NCBI GenBank assembly: GCA_905198125.1
Contig: CAJKBH010000030.1
Location: 1-39,092, forward strand
Source of the DNA: an uncultured Porphyromonadaceae bacterium
GTDB taxonomy: Bacteria > Bacteroidota > Bacteroidia > Bacteroidales > Muribaculaceae
Direction: 5' to 3'
DNA: 39,092 nucleotides
Positions 1-10,556 of the stretch are shown in pieces. The notes beneath the pieces were generated by a model. The model was not told where the DNA came from. It saw only the letters and a list, made by a program, of their open reading frames with translations, and did no database searches. A program made the translations under genes and the position numbers. Each line of letters begins with the position of its first letter. Position 1 is the first letter of the stretch.

Positions 1-86
1 GAAGAAGCAGATTTTGTTTCCTATTGTCAGATTTTATCGCTAACTTTGCCATGTTATGTTTGATTATTAGTGATTTATTCGCAATA

Positions 87-117
87 CAAATATACTGAAA
101 ATCTATGACATAACAAA
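87..117 (-). promoter_or_regulatory. Leftward Bacteroidetes-type promoter
   Basis: On the minus strand TTTG (114-117) is followed by exactly 19 nt and then TATATTTG (87-94), matching the Bacteroidetes sigma consensus TTTG-N19-TAnnTTTG. It would fire to the left, so its gene would lie outside the window. The -33 element overlaps the hairpin at 116-150, so either signal could be fortuitous. Confidence 0.45.
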
Positions 118-157
118 GGCTTTCGCGCTGAATTTCAGCATGAAAGCCTTATTTTTT
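116..157 (+). terminator. Hairpin with T-run
   Basis: The stem AAGGCTTTC / GAAAGCCTT (116-124 and 142-150) continues into an inner stem GCTGAA / TTCAGC, and six T follow on the plus strand. This is the shape of a factor-independent terminator for transcription entering from the left. No plus-strand gene is visible within the window before it. Confidence 0.45.
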
Positions 158-168
158 AACAGTTTAGA

Positions 169-390
169 CTATAAAAAGAGACTGCCCAAACTTGTTAGAC
201 AGCCTCTCTCTTTTTGCATGATATCAAGAAAAGTTTCTCGAGTAAAGGTGTCAGGAGTGTTATGACTATTAGTGAATGATATCAAATATAAAGGTCTCTC
301 ATGTGATAAATCAATAGATTTGCCATCATGACTAAACGAAAATACATTTGGCAAGACATTGAGTGATAGCTGTGTATCCTGAATTGACAT
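169..390 (-). CDS. Small hypothetical protein (73 aa), doubtful
   Basis: I do not recognise this 73-residue ORF. It has no signal peptide, membrane segment or known motif. Its last dozen codons lie inside a terminator-shaped hairpin (173-206), and the stop codon sits beyond the U-run, so the true reading frame may be a decayed remnant. A candidate promoter lies at 543-573 and a 25-bp imperfect palindrome (393-417) sits directly before the start codon. The surrounding DNA is clearly more AT-rich than the genes to the right. It could be a real small gene, a fragment of a larger lost gene, or chance. Confidence 0.3.
   Translation of the reverse strand: MSIQDTQLSLNVLPNVFSFSHDGKSIDLSHERPLYLISFTNSHNTPDTFTRETFLDIMQKERGCLTSLGSLFL
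173..206 (-). terminator. Terminator overlapping the end of the 73-aa ORF
   Basis: Read on the minus strand, GAGGCTGTC pairs with GGCAGTCTC (nine pairs including two G-U), with an 11-12 nt loop, followed by five T. It lies within the coding frame of the small ORF, which is unusual for an intact gene. Confidence 0.45.
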
Positions 391-392
391 TC

Positions 393-417
393 TTTGCGAG
401 AAATGGTTTCCCGCAAA
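393..417. repeat. 25-bp imperfect palindrome upstream of the 73-aa ORF
   Basis: TTTGCG-a-GAAA, tgg, TTTC-c-CGCAAA: ten matched pairs with one mismatch, ending three bases before the ORF start codon. It could be an operator or an RNA hairpin in the leader. There is no direct evidence of function. Confidence 0.4.
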
Positions 418-542
418 CGATACAATGACGCATGATTTTAGCTTTGCTTTCTGGCATAATCTTGTAGTTGTATCACTTTAACGCCGATTTAGTATCATAA
501 GGTAAAATCAACGTCAAAATAAGTTTCGGTACAATTTTGGTA

Positions 543-573
543 CAAATATAAGCTAAAAATCCATAGAAAACAA
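543..573 (-). promoter_or_regulatory. Candidate promoter for the 73-aa ORF
   Basis: On the minus strand TTG (571-573), 20 nt, TATATTTG (543-550). Next to it the motif GGTACAA occurs twice in tandem, at 528-534 (as CGGTACAA) and 539-545. The predicted start point is about 536, leaving a leader of roughly 145 nt. Confidence 0.35.
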
Positions 574-600
574 GTATTCAGAGAGATAAGTACAAATAAA

Positions 601-633
601 AATGGAGTGTAACTCATTGAGCTACACTCCATT
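601..633. terminator. dnaK terminator
   Basis: AATGGAGTGTA pairs perfectly with TACACTCCATT (601-611 and 623-633) around an 11-nt loop. On the minus strand the hairpin is followed by a T-rich run. It lies about 20 bp past the dnaK stop codon and should end dnaK transcription. Confidence 0.75.
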
Positions 634-654
634 TTGTTATCGTTGATTGGAGAC

Positions 655-2556
<1,902 letters not shown>

Positions 2557-2881
2557 GATTTCTATATTTTATTTGATTAATTTTCTATCGTTTTGTCCGG
2601 GTCTCTTTCCCGTTCGCTACTATATTAACAAATAAGATGCTAAAACGATTGAAATTGCTATAAATTTTTAAAAATCGGCGTAACGGGCTGAATGACAAAT
2701 TGAAATAGTTTGCGAAACTTGAGAGTCAGAATGTGACAAAAGTGGCAAAAAAGTCAAAAAAACATCAAAATACAGTCGAAATAGCGAATATCTGCCTAAA
2801 AATTCTTAACTTTGCATTCTGAATATATACGAAATCGCACAGCGGTGACGCAACAGCGGTTAGAAAGACACTTCAAACAGA
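2557..2881. other. Divergent intergenic region dnaK / spt
   Basis: 325 bp without a gene. It holds the leader of dnaK (minus) and the leader of the aminotransferase gene (plus). A TAACTTTGC -7 element at 2807-2815 is the only recognisable promoter part. I see no riboswitch, repeat or small ORF worth calling. Confidence 0.6.
2807..2815 (+). promoter_or_regulatory. -7 element before spt
   Basis: TAACTTTGC fits the Bacteroidetes TAnnTTTGC -7 consensus and stands 67 bp before the ATG. No good TTTG is found 19 nt upstream, so the -33 part is poor. The gene starts the plus-strand run spt-tgt-lpt. Confidence 0.4.
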
Positions 2882-4072
2882 ATGAAACCATTACAGCAGA
2901 AGTTATCGGTATATGACGCGCCCCAGAAGGCTAAGGCCGCGGGCGTATACCCTTATTTCCGGGCCATATCGAGCGAGCAGGACACCGAAGTAATAATGAA
3001 TGGCAAGAAGGTGTTGATGTTCGGATCAAACAGCTATATGGGCCTGACCAACCATCCGAAAGTGATAGAGGCCGCGATAGAGGCTACTAAGAAGTATGGT
3101 ACGGGAATGGCCGGCTCGCCTTTTCTGAACGGGACACTGACCATACACAAGGATCTGGAGGCACGTCTGGCCGACTATGTAGGCAAGGAAGACGCAATGA
3201 TATACTCCACAGGTTTCGGTGTTAACCTGGGAGTGGTGTCCACGCTGACAGGCCGAGAGGATTACATCATACTCGACGAGCAGGACCATGCGTCCATCAT
3301 AGAGGGACGCAGACTGTCGTTCTCCAATTATCTGAAGTATAAGCACAACGATATGGAGAGCCTGGAGAACCAGCTGAAACGGTGCGAGCCGGACAAGGTA
3401 AAGCTGATCGTGACGGACGGCGTGTTCTCCATGGAAGGCGATGTGGCAAATCTTCCCGAGATTGTCAGACTGGCCAAGAAGTACAATGCGTCTGTGATGG
3501 TGGACGAGGCTCATGGTCTCGGAGTGTTCGGCGAAGGCGGCCGCGGCACCTGCAACCATTTCGGCGTGACAGACGACGTGGACCTGATCATGGGCACGTT
3601 CAGCAAGTCGCTGGCGTCATTAGGCGGATTCATCGCCACGGACAAGGTCATAACCAACTTCCTGCGTCATCATTCGCGTTCATATATATTCACGGCATCC
3701 ATCACGCCGGCTTCAACTGCAGCCGTGAATGCCGCATTAGACATCATACTGGCAGAGCCCGAGCGTCAGGAACATCTGTGGAAGATCACCAACTACGCTC
3801 TGGAGCAGTTCCGTGCCATGGGATGCGAGATAGGCCACACTTCTACGCCTATCATACCTCTGTTTATCCGCGATGACTACAAGACATTCCATGTTACAAG
3901 CGAACTGCTGAAGGAAGGTGTGTTTGTCAATCCGGTCGTTACGCCTGCAGTAGCGCCCCAGGACACGCTGATTCGTTATTCCCTGATGGCCACCCATACC
4001 GAGGAACAGGTGCAGCGTTCGCTTGAAGCTATCGAGAAGGTGTTCAAGAAATACGACTTGTTGAAAAAATAA
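2882..4072 (+). CDS. spt: Serine palmitoyltransferase / alpha-oxoamine synthase
   Basis: PLP enzyme of the alpha-oxoamine synthase family (KBL, BioF, ALAS, SPT). The close resemblance to Bacteroides serine palmitoyltransferase suggests it condenses serine with an acyl-CoA, the first step of bacterial sphingolipid synthesis. Visible landmarks are His136 in DEQDHAS (PLP stacking), Asp208 and His211 in VDEAHGLG, and the Schiff-base Lys242 in GTFSKSLAS. The length of 396 aa is normal. tgt follows after 6 bp, so they are probably cotranscribed. The alternative is 2-amino-3-ketobutyrate CoA ligase (Kbl), which has the same fold. The N-terminus (YDAPQKAKAAGVYPYFR) favours the Bacteroides SPT group, but substrate choice cannot be read from sequence alone. 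Confidence 0.8.
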   Translation: MKPLQQKLSVYDAPQKAKAAGVYPYFRAISSEQDTEVIMNGKKVLMFGSNSYMGLTNHPKVIEAAIEATKKYGTGMAGSPFLNGTLTIHKDLEARLADYVGKEDAMIYSTGFGVNLGVVSTLTGREDYIILDEQDHASIIEGRRLSFSNYLKYKHNDMESLENQLKRCEPDKVKLIVTDGVFSMEGDVANLPEIVRLAKKYNASVMVDEAHGLGVFGEGGRGTCNHFGVTDDVDLIMGTFSKSLASLGGFIATDKVITNFLRHHSRSYIFTASITPASTAAVNAALDIILAEPERQEHLWKITNYALEQFRAMGCEIGHTSTPIIPLFIRDDYKTFHVTSELLKEGVFVNPVVTPAVAPQDTLIRYSLMATHTEEQVQRSLEAIEKVFKKYDLLKK

Positions 4073-4078
4073 TAGTCC

Positions 4079-5209
4079 ATGGATTTCAGAATCGATGGAG
4101 TTGCGCCCGACAGCGCGGCACGTGCCGGCATAATCACCACTGCACATGGTGAGGTGCCGACACCTATCTTTATGCCCGTGGGTACCGTGGGGAGCGTCAA
4201 GGGCGTGCACATGCACGAACTTAAGAATGACATCGACGCCAAGATAATCCTCGGCAACACATACCACCTATATCTTCGTCCCGGGCTGGACATTCTGCGT
4301 CAGGCCGGCGGACTGCACAAGTTCAACAGCTGGGACCGTCCCATTTTGACCGACTCGGGAGGTTTTCAGGTGTTTTCGCTAACAGACATCCGCAAGCTGA
4401 AGGAGGAGGGTGTATGGTTCCGCAGCCATATCGACGGAAGCAAGCATCTGTTTACGCCGGAGAATGTGGTGGACACGGAGCGTGTGATAGGTGCCGACAT
4501 CATGATGGCTCTGGACGAATGCTGTCCCGGCGACGCCGACCGCGACTACGCCGAGAAGTCGTTGCGGCTCACCCAGCGGTGGCTGGAACGCGGATGGAAG
4601 CGTTACAAGGAGACCGAGGGCCTGTATGGCTACGACCAGGCATATTTCCCGATAGTGCAGGGATGCACATACAAGGATCTGCGTCAGGACGCCGCCAAAC
4701 ATATAGCCGACCTCGGCGCCGACGGCAACGCCATCGGCGGACTGGCCGTAGGCGAGCCCACCGAGGTGATGTATGATATGATAGAGGTGGTGAACGACAT
4801 CCTGCCTCAGGATAAGCCACGCTATCTGATGGGCGTCGGAACACCCGCCAACATTCTTGAAGCCATTGACCGAGGCGTGGATATGATGGATTGTGTGATG
4901 CCTACGCGCAATGGCCGCAACGGTATGATATTCACCCGCAACGGCATAATCAACCTCAAGAACAAGAAGTGGGAGAATGATTTCGGACCACTTGATTCGG
5001 GCGGTGCGTCAGTAGTGGACGAGGAATATTCCCGCGCATATCTGCGGCATCTGTTCACGGCTCACGAGCTGTTGGGAATGCAGATTGCGTCGATACACAA
5101 TCTTGCGTTCTACCTCTGGCTGGTGCGCGAGGCCCGCAAGCACATTCTGACCGGCGACTTCAAGAGCTGGAAAGAGGAGATGGTCGTTAACGTGACGAGA
5201 CGGTTATGA
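4079..5209 (+). CDS. tgt: tRNA-guanine(34) transglycosylase
   Basis: Exchanges the wobble guanine of GUN-anticodon tRNAs for a queuosine precursor. At 376 aa it has family length. Active-site residues are present: Asp92 in DSGGFQ, Asp146, the GGLAVGE loop at 220-226 and the nucleophile Asp271 in DCVMPTRNGRNG. The structural zinc site of the Escherichia/Zymomonas enzyme (CxCxxC plus His) is missing its cysteines: residues 306-316 read DSGGASVVDEE before YSRAYLRHL, although His340 in SIHNLAFY remains. The stop codon overlaps the ATG of the next gene (ATGA), which indicates translational coupling with the permease gene. Confidence 0.97.
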   Translation: MDFRIDGVAPDSAARAGIITTAHGEVPTPIFMPVGTVGSVKGVHMHELKNDIDAKIILGNTYHLYLRPGLDILRQAGGLHKFNSWDRPILTDSGGFQVFSLTDIRKLKEEGVWFRSHIDGSKHLFTPENVVDTERVIGADIMMALDECCPGDADRDYAEKSLRLTQRWLERGWKRYKETEGLYGYDQAYFPIVQGCTYKDLRQDAAKHIADLGADGNAIGGLAVGEPTEVMYDMIEVVNDILPQDKPRYLMGVGTPANILEAIDRGVDMMDCVMPTRNGRNGMIFTRNGIINLKNKKWENDFGPLDSGGASVVDEEYSRAYLRHLFTAHELLGMQIASIHNLAFYLWLVREARKHILTGDFKSWKEEMVVNVTRRL

Positions 5210-6417
5210 AGTGGGTCGAGGGTCTGAAACGCAAGCGTCGTTACCGTAAGCTGATTAAGCTGCGGAAAGGCGACGTACGCGACAAAAAGACCGACGGCAA
5301 ATTCAGGAATTTGAATGCTGATTATCGCGGAATCCCTGGCCTTAAGATACTTGACGTATATATATTAAAGAAGTTTTTAGGAACGTATTTCTTCGCCACG
5401 ATATTGATATTGGCGGTGATAGCCATGTTCGCCATCACCGAGAAGCTCGACGCATTCCTGCGCGCGCCGCTCAAGGAGACGATATTCGATTACTTCATGT
5501 CGTTCCTTCCATACTTCGCGTTGCAGCTGGCTCCGCTTATCACATTTATTGCCGTCATATTCTTCACCACCAAGCTGGCGGATCACTCCGAGATTATCGC
5601 GATGCTATCCAGCGGCATCAGCTTCAACAGGCTGATGCGTCCATATATGTATGGAGCGGCCGTTATCGCCGCATTGACTTTCGTGCTGAGCAACTATCTG
5701 ATACCTCCTACCAACATACGGCAGATCAATTATTACAACAAGTATGTGAAGAACAAGGAGGTAAAGACCGGCACCGACATACAGCTGATGGCGCAGCCGG
5801 GAGTAGTGATGTACATAGGCAGATATGAGAATGCCAATAAAACGGCATATCGCTTCTCGCTCGACAAATTCCGCGACAAGGAATTGGTGTCGCGTATGAC
5901 AGCGCAGCGTGCCACATACGACACGACGCGGCAATACCACTGGACTCTGTACAGCTACATGATCCGAGACTTTGACGGCATGACCGAAAAGGTGACCCGT
6001 GGCTCGCAGAAAGACACACTGATACCGGTGGAGCCGCGCGACTTTCTGATTCAGGCCAACGACCAGGAAACCCTGACCACACCTCAGCTTACCGAGTTTA
6101 TCGAAAAGCAGAAAAAACGCGGAGTTGCCAATATCGAAAGCTTCGAGATAGAGAAGGAACGACGCTATGCTTCGACAGCGGCGGCTTTCATTCTGACCTT
6201 GATCGGACTGTCGCTGTCGGCCAAAAAGGTCAAGGGCGGCATGGGTATCAACATCGGAGTGGGTCTTGCCCTGAGTTTCAGCTATATACTTTTCTCATCC
6301 CTGACAAGCCAGTTTGCGATTTCGGGTATGACCACACCGTTCATAGCAATGGAGATTCCCAATGTGGTTTATCTGTTGATTGGACTGGGACTATATTACC
6401 GTGCAAGCAAGTTCTGA
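5206..6417 (+). CDS. LptF/LptG family permease (YjgP/YjgQ)
   Basis: Inner-membrane permease subunit of the lipopolysaccharide transport ABC system, which extracts LPS from the inner membrane for delivery through LptA/LptD. A block of transmembrane segments starts near residue 57 (YFFATILILAVIAMFAITEK), with more near 95-125 and 140-160. A large periplasmic jelly-roll region spans about 170-310, and three closing membrane segments occupy about 320-400. The N-terminus carries an unusual strongly basic extension of about 45 residues (MKWVEGLKRKRRYRKLIKLR) before the usual start of the family. The 4-bp ATGA overlap with tgt supports this start, and no other ATG occurs before the first membrane helix. 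LptF versus LptG cannot be decided. Confidence 0.9.
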   Translation: MKWVEGLKRKRRYRKLIKLRKGDVRDKKTDGKFRNLNADYRGIPGLKILDVYILKKFLGTYFFATILILAVIAMFAITEKLDAFLRAPLKETIFDYFMSFLPYFALQLAPLITFIAVIFFTTKLADHSEIIAMLSSGISFNRLMRPYMYGAAVIAALTFVLSNYLIPPTNIRQINYYNKYVKNKEVKTGTDIQLMAQPGVVMYIGRYENANKTAYRFSLDKFRDKELVSRMTAQRATYDTTRQYHWTLYSYMIRDFDGMTEKVTRGSQKDTLIPVEPRDFLIQANDQETLTTPQLTEFIEKQKKRGVANIESFEIEKERRYASTAAAFILTLIGLSLSAKKVKGGMGINIGVGLALSFSYILFSSLTSQFAISGMTTPFIAMEIPNVVYLLIGLGLYYRASKF

Positions 6418-6475
6418 TGATACACTATTAGACACGCCGCATCGTTTTTAATAATATAGAATAAGATTCGGAACT

Positions 6476-7852
6476 ATGAATATCAACACCCGGACATTAG
6501 GCGCGATGATGGCCTTGTGCATGTTGGTGGCAGCAATGTCACAGGCAGGAGGTGCGACCGTTCAGTTCCGGGGACAGAGTAATAAAGTCATCGAAGTCGA
6601 GGCTCCGAAAAATACCGGTCTTGATCGTATATATGTGGTATACGATGCTTCGGAACTGACCCAGATGCGGCTTGAAGGCGCATCGAACGACTTGGCTGTC
6701 AGCAGATACAGCACTCTCGGGGGTGGATATGCCGAGCCTGTTCAGTTTCATTGGGACGGCAATACGGCCATTATAGACCATCCGGAAGGGGAGATGGGTT
6801 ATATCTTTACTGAAAACGGCCGCAACACCTGTGTATGGCTTGTGAATTATGCCATACAGCCGTTTTCGGTCTCGTCCGTGGAACTCGCGGACACACAGGA
6901 CTGTACATCCACCAATCTTGCGGTGAGCGGTAATGGGCCGGCCATACATTACTTCACCATTGACGGACGCCGTGCCACACTCAGCCGTGACATAGAGGTG
7001 GGTTATGACACGTGGACATGGGACGACACCGCAATCGAATATGTCACCGAGCATGTCGCCAAGAATCTTGAATTCCTGACCAATCCCGTCACGCTGACCA
7101 CTCCTTTGTATTGTTCCACCACTGTTACAGTCCGCGGCGACCGTTTCTTAGAGGAATGGGGAATGGCTAAGACCGCTGAGTCGTCAACACTTTATCCCAA
7201 CGGCATCTCGGTCCGTACCACTGCCGTTCAGACCAACATCCCTGAGGAGTCTGAAGACAGCGACCCTTCGAATGTTGTCAACGGCAGCACGGCGGATGGT
7301 GGCCTCGGAGGTTCCGCACCGGCAGTGATTGTGTTCACGGCATACGTTACGGAAGCCGTGATTCACGACGAGTGGCAGATGTCGGCCGACCCCGAATTCC
7401 AGACAATAGATTACCGTTGGAACGAACGCGAGGTGGAATATTCGTTCGAGGACGAAGGCACGTATTACGTGCGTTACATAGGCAGTAACGCCGACGGATC
7501 GTGCGAGGTGTACGGAGATACGTATACTGTCTCGATAGGAGCATCCGAACTGCGTATACCCAACGCCTTTACGCCCAATGGCGACGGTGTGAACGACGTA
7601 TGGAAGGTGGCTTACAGGTCGCTGCTTGATTTCAAGTGCACCATTTTCGACCGATACGGCAACAAGATATACCATTTCAGCGATCCCAGTCAGGGGTGGG
7701 ACGGAAAATACAAAGGCAAGACTGTCGGTCCCGGCGTTTATTATTATGTGATAGAAGCCAAGGGATCGGATGGCAAAAAATATAAAAAAGGAGGTGACAT
7801 CAATGTAGTGGGGTATAAGAACCGCAATGCCACTACCACTCCTGCAAATTAA
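6476..7852 (+). CDS. T9SS type B sorting / gliding-motility C-terminal (CHU_C) domain protein
   Basis: Predicted secreted or surface-anchored protein of 458 aa. A signal peptide occupies residues 1-27 (hydrophobic run ending SQAGGA). The middle is unassigned, followed by a PKD-like stretch around 300-350 (YYVRYIGSNADGSCEVYGDTY). The C-terminal 90 residues form a classical CHU_C domain: IPNAFTPNGDGVNDVWKV, then FDRYGNKIY, GWDGKYKG and GVYYYVIEAKGSDG. This domain is the type B sorting signal of the Bacteroidetes type IX secretion system. The gene precedes a LysM protein (6-bp gap) and a PorT-like barrel, suggesting an envelope operon. The cargo function is unknown. Confidence 0.85.
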   Translation: MNINTRTLGAMMALCMLVAAMSQAGGATVQFRGQSNKVIEVEAPKNTGLDRIYVVYDASELTQMRLEGASNDLAVSRYSTLGGGYAEPVQFHWDGNTAIIDHPEGEMGYIFTENGRNTCVWLVNYAIQPFSVSSVELADTQDCTSTNLAVSGNGPAIHYFTIDGRRATLSRDIEVGYDTWTWDDTAIEYVTEHVAKNLEFLTNPVTLTTPLYCSTTVTVRGDRFLEEWGMAKTAESSTLYPNGISVRTTAVQTNIPEESEDSDPSNVVNGSTADGGLGGSAPAVIVFTAYVTEAVIHDEWQMSADPEFQTIDYRWNEREVEYSFEDEGTYYVRYIGSNADGSCEVYGDTYTVSIGASELRIPNAFTPNGDGVNDVWKVAYRSLLDFKCTIFDRYGNKIYHFSDPSQGWDGKYKGKTVGPGVYYYVIEAKGSDGKKYKKGGDINVVGYKNRNATTTPAN

Positions 7853-7858
7853 GAGAAC

Positions 7859-9778
7859 ATGAAGAAACTGACCATTCTTACTGCTATACTTATGTTGGTG
7901 ACAGCGTCGGCAATGTCATCAACATTGAGCAAAGTGACAGTAATGGGCAAGCCCTATTACAAATATCAGGTTAAAAAGGGCGACACAATGTATGGCGTCG
8001 CGCGCCAGTTCGGATGGGACGAAAAGATAATCCAGCAGTCAAATCCGGGCGAGATGACTACATTGCAGAAAGGCTCGATGCTGTATTACCCATGCGATTC
8101 CGAGGAAACGGTACAGAAAGAGGACTCGAACAATAATACTTCGACAGCAGGCAAGGATGGTGTGACGCACCGCATAGAGCGAGGCGAGACCCTGAGTTCA
8201 ATAGCCCGCATGTATGGAATGACCGCTAAGGAACTGCAAATGCTGAATCCCGGCGCCGGCGATTACATCAAAGCCGGAAACCTTCTGGTGATCAGCGACC
8301 CTGAAACGACAAGTGCCGGTGGCAACAGTGATGTCAGCTATCACAAAATACAGTCCGGCGAGACTCTTTACGGCATCGGCAAGAAATATAATGTGTCGGT
8401 CGAAGCTCTGTTAAAGAGCAATCCCGGCGTGTCGGAACGCAACTTCCGCGCCGGCGAGACTATCCGCATACCCGCTTCCGGAACCGGAATAGTGATGACT
8501 ACGGAAACTGTCCGCGAGGATGTGTTGAAAGGGTTTCGTGAACATAAAGTTAAAAAAGAGGAAACCTGGAATTCGATAGCGCGGAAATATGGCATCCCTG
8601 CCGATGTGCTTCGTGAGGCAAACAGCGGCGTGGAGCTGAAGAAAAACATTTACATAGGCATTCCCGTAATAGAAAGCGAGGAGGTGTCGCGTCAGGTAGT
8701 CGACGAGGATACGCGCGAGATTCAGGAAATATATCAGGATATAAACGGTATCAACGACAGCACGGGATATAACCAGATACGCTTTGCAGTGGTGTCAGGC
8801 AGCCAGACGTCACGCCGTGACCGCGAGATAATGCGCGGTGTGCTGATGGCCGTCGATAAGCTGAAAAACAGCGGTTCGAAAATAACACTGAAGATGCTGG
8901 AAGGCAATAACTCCGAAAGTGTTTTGGGCGAGCTTGACACATTCAATCCCACAATCGTGATGAGCACCGCCGAGACCGACTTCCCGGAATGGCTTGCCAG
9001 ATATGGCAACGACACCCGGGTGCCTGTCATCAACACACTGGACGTGAAGAACGTGGACTTCCAGTCAAATCCGTATATGGTGCAGCTTATCACCACTCCT
9101 GACTATTTCAACGAGGAAGTGGCCAACTGGATATTCCAGAAGTATGGTTCATACTCGCTCGTATTTACAGGAGAGAAAGATCCTAACGATGCGTTGGCCG
9201 AGTCGCTGCAGAGTATCTGGGATCCTTCCCGCGTACGTTCGCGCTCGGTGGAAGACCTGCGTTCGTTACCTCTCAACGCCAAGGGAAAGTATCTGCTGTA
9301 CAGTTTCCCGACCAAGAAGGCCGATGTGGTGGAATTCCTCGATGCCGTCAACGATGCCAAGACCAAAACACCCGAGGCTGAGGTGACGGTAATAGGCCGT
9401 CCGAACTGGATTGTGTATGACGAGGCTTTATCCGAAAAATTCCATAATGCAGACGTCCAGATACCCGCCCGTTTCTATATGAGCAAGAGCGAACGGAACA
9501 ATTCGGAGTTCAGTCTGCATTACCGTCAGCTGTTCAATGCGGCCGTTCCCAACACCTTCCCCGTGTATTCGGGTATCGGTTATGACACGGCTCTGTATTT
9601 TCTCCAGGGACTCAGCGACAGCAAAGGCGACATAAACGCCATGGGACGTCCTGACGGAATGGTACAGAGTGAATTCGAGCTGGAACGTCCCAGCAACTGG
9701 AGCGGTATAATGAACCGCGCGGTGTTCATGGTACGGTTCACGCCCTACGATTCAATCGAAAAAACAGTGGTGAAATGA
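7859..9778 (+). CDS. LysM peptidoglycan-binding protein with periplasmic-binding-type domain
   Basis: Predicted periplasmic or outer-membrane-associated protein of 639 aa with a signal peptide (residues 1-20). Four LysM modules follow, at about 35-78 (QVKKGDTMYGVARQFG), 100-142 (RIERGETLSSIARMYG), 160-200 (KIQSGETLYGIGKKYN) and 223-262 (KVKKEETWNSIARKYG). They are expected to bind glycan strands. From about residue 300 to the end the protein resembles a type 1 periplasmic-binding / LppC-like fold (IRFAVVSGSQ, then GVLMAVDKLKNSG, later YSGIGYDTALYFLQGL). The fourth LysM has a degenerate motif (EETW). Its stop overlaps the next start (ATGA). Ligand and role are unknown; a structural role coupling the envelope to a T9SS-like machine is only inference. 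Confidence 0.85.
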   Translation: MKKLTILTAILMLVTASAMSSTLSKVTVMGKPYYKYQVKKGDTMYGVARQFGWDEKIIQQSNPGEMTTLQKGSMLYYPCDSEETVQKEDSNNNTSTAGKDGVTHRIERGETLSSIARMYGMTAKELQMLNPGAGDYIKAGNLLVISDPETTSAGGNSDVSYHKIQSGETLYGIGKKYNVSVEALLKSNPGVSERNFRAGETIRIPASGTGIVMTTETVREDVLKGFREHKVKKEETWNSIARKYGIPADVLREANSGVELKKNIYIGIPVIESEEVSRQVVDEDTREIQEIYQDINGINDSTGYNQIRFAVVSGSQTSRRDREIMRGVLMAVDKLKNSGSKITLKMLEGNNSESVLGELDTFNPTIVMSTAETDFPEWLARYGNDTRVPVINTLDVKNVDFQSNPYMVQLITTPDYFNEEVANWIFQKYGSYSLVFTGEKDPNDALAESLQSIWDPSRVRSRSVEDLRSLPLNAKGKYLLYSFPTKKADVVEFLDAVNDAKTKTPEAEVTVIGRPNWIVYDEALSEKFHNADVQIPARFYMSKSERNNSEFSLHYRQLFNAAVPNTFPVYSGIGYDTALYFLQGLSDSKGDINAMGRPDGMVQSEFELERPSNWSGIMNRAVFMVRFTPYDSIEKTVVK

Positions 9779-10449
9779 AGAAGCATATATTGATGATGCT
9801 CATGGCCATGCTGTCGGTGGCACCCGGAATAGGGCAGACTCATTACGAGGCACAGATGTCGCTTGGCGTGCACTGCGGCGTCAATCTGTCGCAGGTGATG
9901 TTCTCGCCGAGCATACGTCAGAAATTCCTGCCCGGCGTCAATGCCGGTATCAATTTCCGGTACACCGAGGAGAAGCACTTCGGATTCATAATAGAGGCAA
10001 ACTTCGAGCAGCGCGGATGGGCCGAGAATTTCGATGAGGCTCCCTTTTCATATTCACGCACCATCAATTATGTGCAGATACCTTTCATGTCGCACATCTA
10101 TTTCGGTCGCCGGCATAAGTTCTTTATCAACCTGGGGCCGTCGGTAAGTTTCAAAACCGGAGATTCGGTGAAGTCTAATTTCGATTACTCGAATGTCGGT
10201 TCAGTACCGGATTTCCCCGTACATACTTCGCAGCAATACGGCTATCCCACCAAGGGTGCCGTTGATTTCGGAATTTCAGGAGGCCTTGGCGGCGAAGTCG
10301 GTCTTACCCGCAGACATTCCATTTACCTCGAGGTCCGTTATTACTTCGGCATCGCCAACGTGTTGCCGGCAGGGAGAACGGATCATTTTAAATCGTCAAA
10401 TCCGATGGCTCTATCCATCTCTTTGGGATATTGGTTCAGGATAAAATGA
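9775..10449 (+). CDS. PorT-like outer-membrane beta-barrel protein
   Basis: 224-aa protein with a signal peptide (MKKHILMMLMAMLSVAPGIG, cleavage before QTHYEAQ) and repeated amphipathic strands with aromatic ends, typical of the PorT / outer_membrane_beta-barrel family. The opening LGVHCGVNLSQVMFSPS, the GINFRYTEEKHFGFIIEANF segment and the closing SLGYWFRIK fit this family. Members include PorT of the Porphyromonas type IX secretion apparatus as well as many unrelated small barrels. It overlaps the LysM gene by 4 bp and is therefore translationally coupled. True PorT identity cannot be settled from sequence alone. Confidence 0.8.
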   Translation: MKKHILMMLMAMLSVAPGIGQTHYEAQMSLGVHCGVNLSQVMFSPSIRQKFLPGVNAGINFRYTEEKHFGFIIEANFEQRGWAENFDEAPFSYSRTINYVQIPFMSHIYFGRRHKFFINLGPSVSFKTGDSVKSNFDYSNVGSVPDFPVHTSQQYGYPTKGAVDFGISGGLGGEVGLTRRHSIYLEVRYYFGIANVLPAGRTDHFKSSNPMALSISLGYWFRIK

Positions 10450-10556
10450 CCGATATTAACAAACCGGTGATATAACATATCGACAAAAAAAGCGTTAAAT
10501 AGACAGCCGTCATCTTGACCATTGACAAGGAACACGGTTCGGAAGACGGCAGACCA

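Noticed and set aside
2882..4072. Substitution GSP for GSR in the substrate loop of the oxoamine synthase as an anomaly
   Set aside because: This position varies across the family (R, G and others), so it does not stand as an oddity without an alignment.
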